Assembly: GCF_013402915.1 (NCBI RefSeq)
Contig: NC_050720.1
Coordinates: 1,347,210-1,411,209 of the forward strand
Origin: Zygotorulaspora mrakii
Lineage: Eukaryota > Ascomycota > Saccharomycetes > Saccharomycetales > Saccharomycetaceae
Length of the DNA stretch: 64,000 nt
Reading direction: 5' to 3'
The notes beneath the pieces are model-generated. The model was not told where the DNA came from and searched no databases. It saw only the letters and a list, made by a program, of their open reading frames with translations. Shown here piece by piece: positions 63,566 through 64,000 of the stretch (position 1 is its first letter; every line of letters starts with the position of its first letter). The position numbers were made by a program, and so were the translations under genes.

Positions 63566-64000
63566 GGGGAGCGGTGTAGGGGAGCGGTGTAGGGGAGCGG
63601 TGTAGGGGAGCGGTGTAGGGGAGCGGTGTAGGGGAGCGGTGTAGGGGAGCGGTGTAGGGGAGCGGTGTAGGGGAGCGGTGTAGGGGTGCGGTGTAGGGGT
63701 TGCGGTGTAGGGGTGCGGTGTAGGGGTTGCGGTGTAGGGGTGCGGTGTAGGGGTGCGGTGTAGGGGTGCGGTGTAGGGGTGCGGTGTAGGGGTGCGGTGT
63801 AGGGGTGCGGTGTAGGGGTGCGGTGTAGGGGTGCGGTGTAGGGGTGCGGTGTAGGGGTGCGGTGTAGGGGTGCGGTGTAGGGGTGCGGTGTAGGGGTGCG
63901 GTGTAGGGGGTGCGGTGTAGGGGTGCGGTGTAGGGGTGCGGTGTAGGGGTGCGGTGTAGGGGTGCGGTGTAGGGGTGCGGTGTAGGGGTGCGGTGTAGGG
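63566..64000 (+). repeat. Telomeric repeat array, 13-bp unit
   Basis: Homogeneous tandem array reaching the window edge, about 33 units. Nine units GGGGAGCGGTGTA (63566-63682) are followed by units GGGGTGCGGTGTA, with 14-nt variants GGGGTTGCGGTGTA at 63696 and 63723 and one with an extra G at 63906. The G-rich strand runs 5' to 3' towards the right edge, as expected for a right chromosome end. Each unit pair contains TGTAGGGGTG, one base off the core of the Rap1 site (TGTATGGGTG), so Rap1 binding is likely. Telomeres of this yeast family use long, species-specific repeats copied from the telomerase RNA template. Confidence 0.95.

Overview
The window is nuclear DNA from a budding yeast of the family Saccharomycetaceae, running from a conserved chromosome arm (left) to a telomere (right edge). 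The proteins are close relatives of Saccharomyces cerevisiae genes. The two tRNAs are of the S. cerevisiae type, CNB1 carries a typical yeast intron, and solo Ty-like LTRs lie upstream of tRNA genes. Genes that S. cerevisiae keeps on two separate blocks are interleaved here in one series: YLR417W-YLR424W (VPS36, CDC73, YLR419W, URA4, RPN13, DCK1, ATG17, SPP382) and YKL189W-YKL196C (HYM1, CNB1, DPH2, ACP1, SDS22, MST1, MIA40, YKT6). Order and relative orientation agree with both blocks. This is the signature of a lineage that split off before the whole-genome duplication (Zygosaccharomyces, Torulaspora, Lachancea or Kluyveromyces type). I cannot name the species.

Layout. 1-32.65 kb: dense conserved housekeeping block, interrupted at about 8.1-11.9 kb by tRNA-Leu(UAA), LTR relics and a DAL5 allantoate permease gene that is not part of either S. 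cerevisiae block. A CinA-domain gene lies between RPN13 and DCK1. 32.65-51.85 kb: gene-poor accessory zone with tRNA-Asn(GUU), two more LTRs and an AGP2-like permease. It also holds a decayed SOA1/YIL166C-like transporter, a THI7/NRT1-like NCS1 transporter, a divergent agmatinase-type ureohydrolase with a probable signal peptide, a GRE2-like reductase and a class III aminotransferase. 51.85-64 kb: about 12 kb with no recognisable gene. The + strand loses C progressively from about 55.6 kb; by hand count only about 45 C remain between 57,961 and 63,540, nearly all of them in CG dinucleotides. The window ends in about 33 telomeric units of 13 bp (GGGGAGCGGTGTA, then GGGGTGCGGTGTA), G-rich strand pointing outward.

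How the genes work together. The left block is mixed core cell biology: ESCRT-II, Paf1 complex, proteasome, calcineurin, autophagy, splicing, mitochondrial translation and import, SNARE. The accessory zone is rich in nutrient transporters and nitrogen-scavenging enzymes: DAL5 with GATA-type sites, and ureohydrolase, aminotransferase and permeases that could feed agmatine or other guanidino/polyamine compounds into metabolism (inference). The most unusual structure is the C-depleted subtelomere. It resembles in kind the purine-biased subtelomeric R element described in Kluyveromyces lactis, but is longer here and carries embedded telomere-like motifs.
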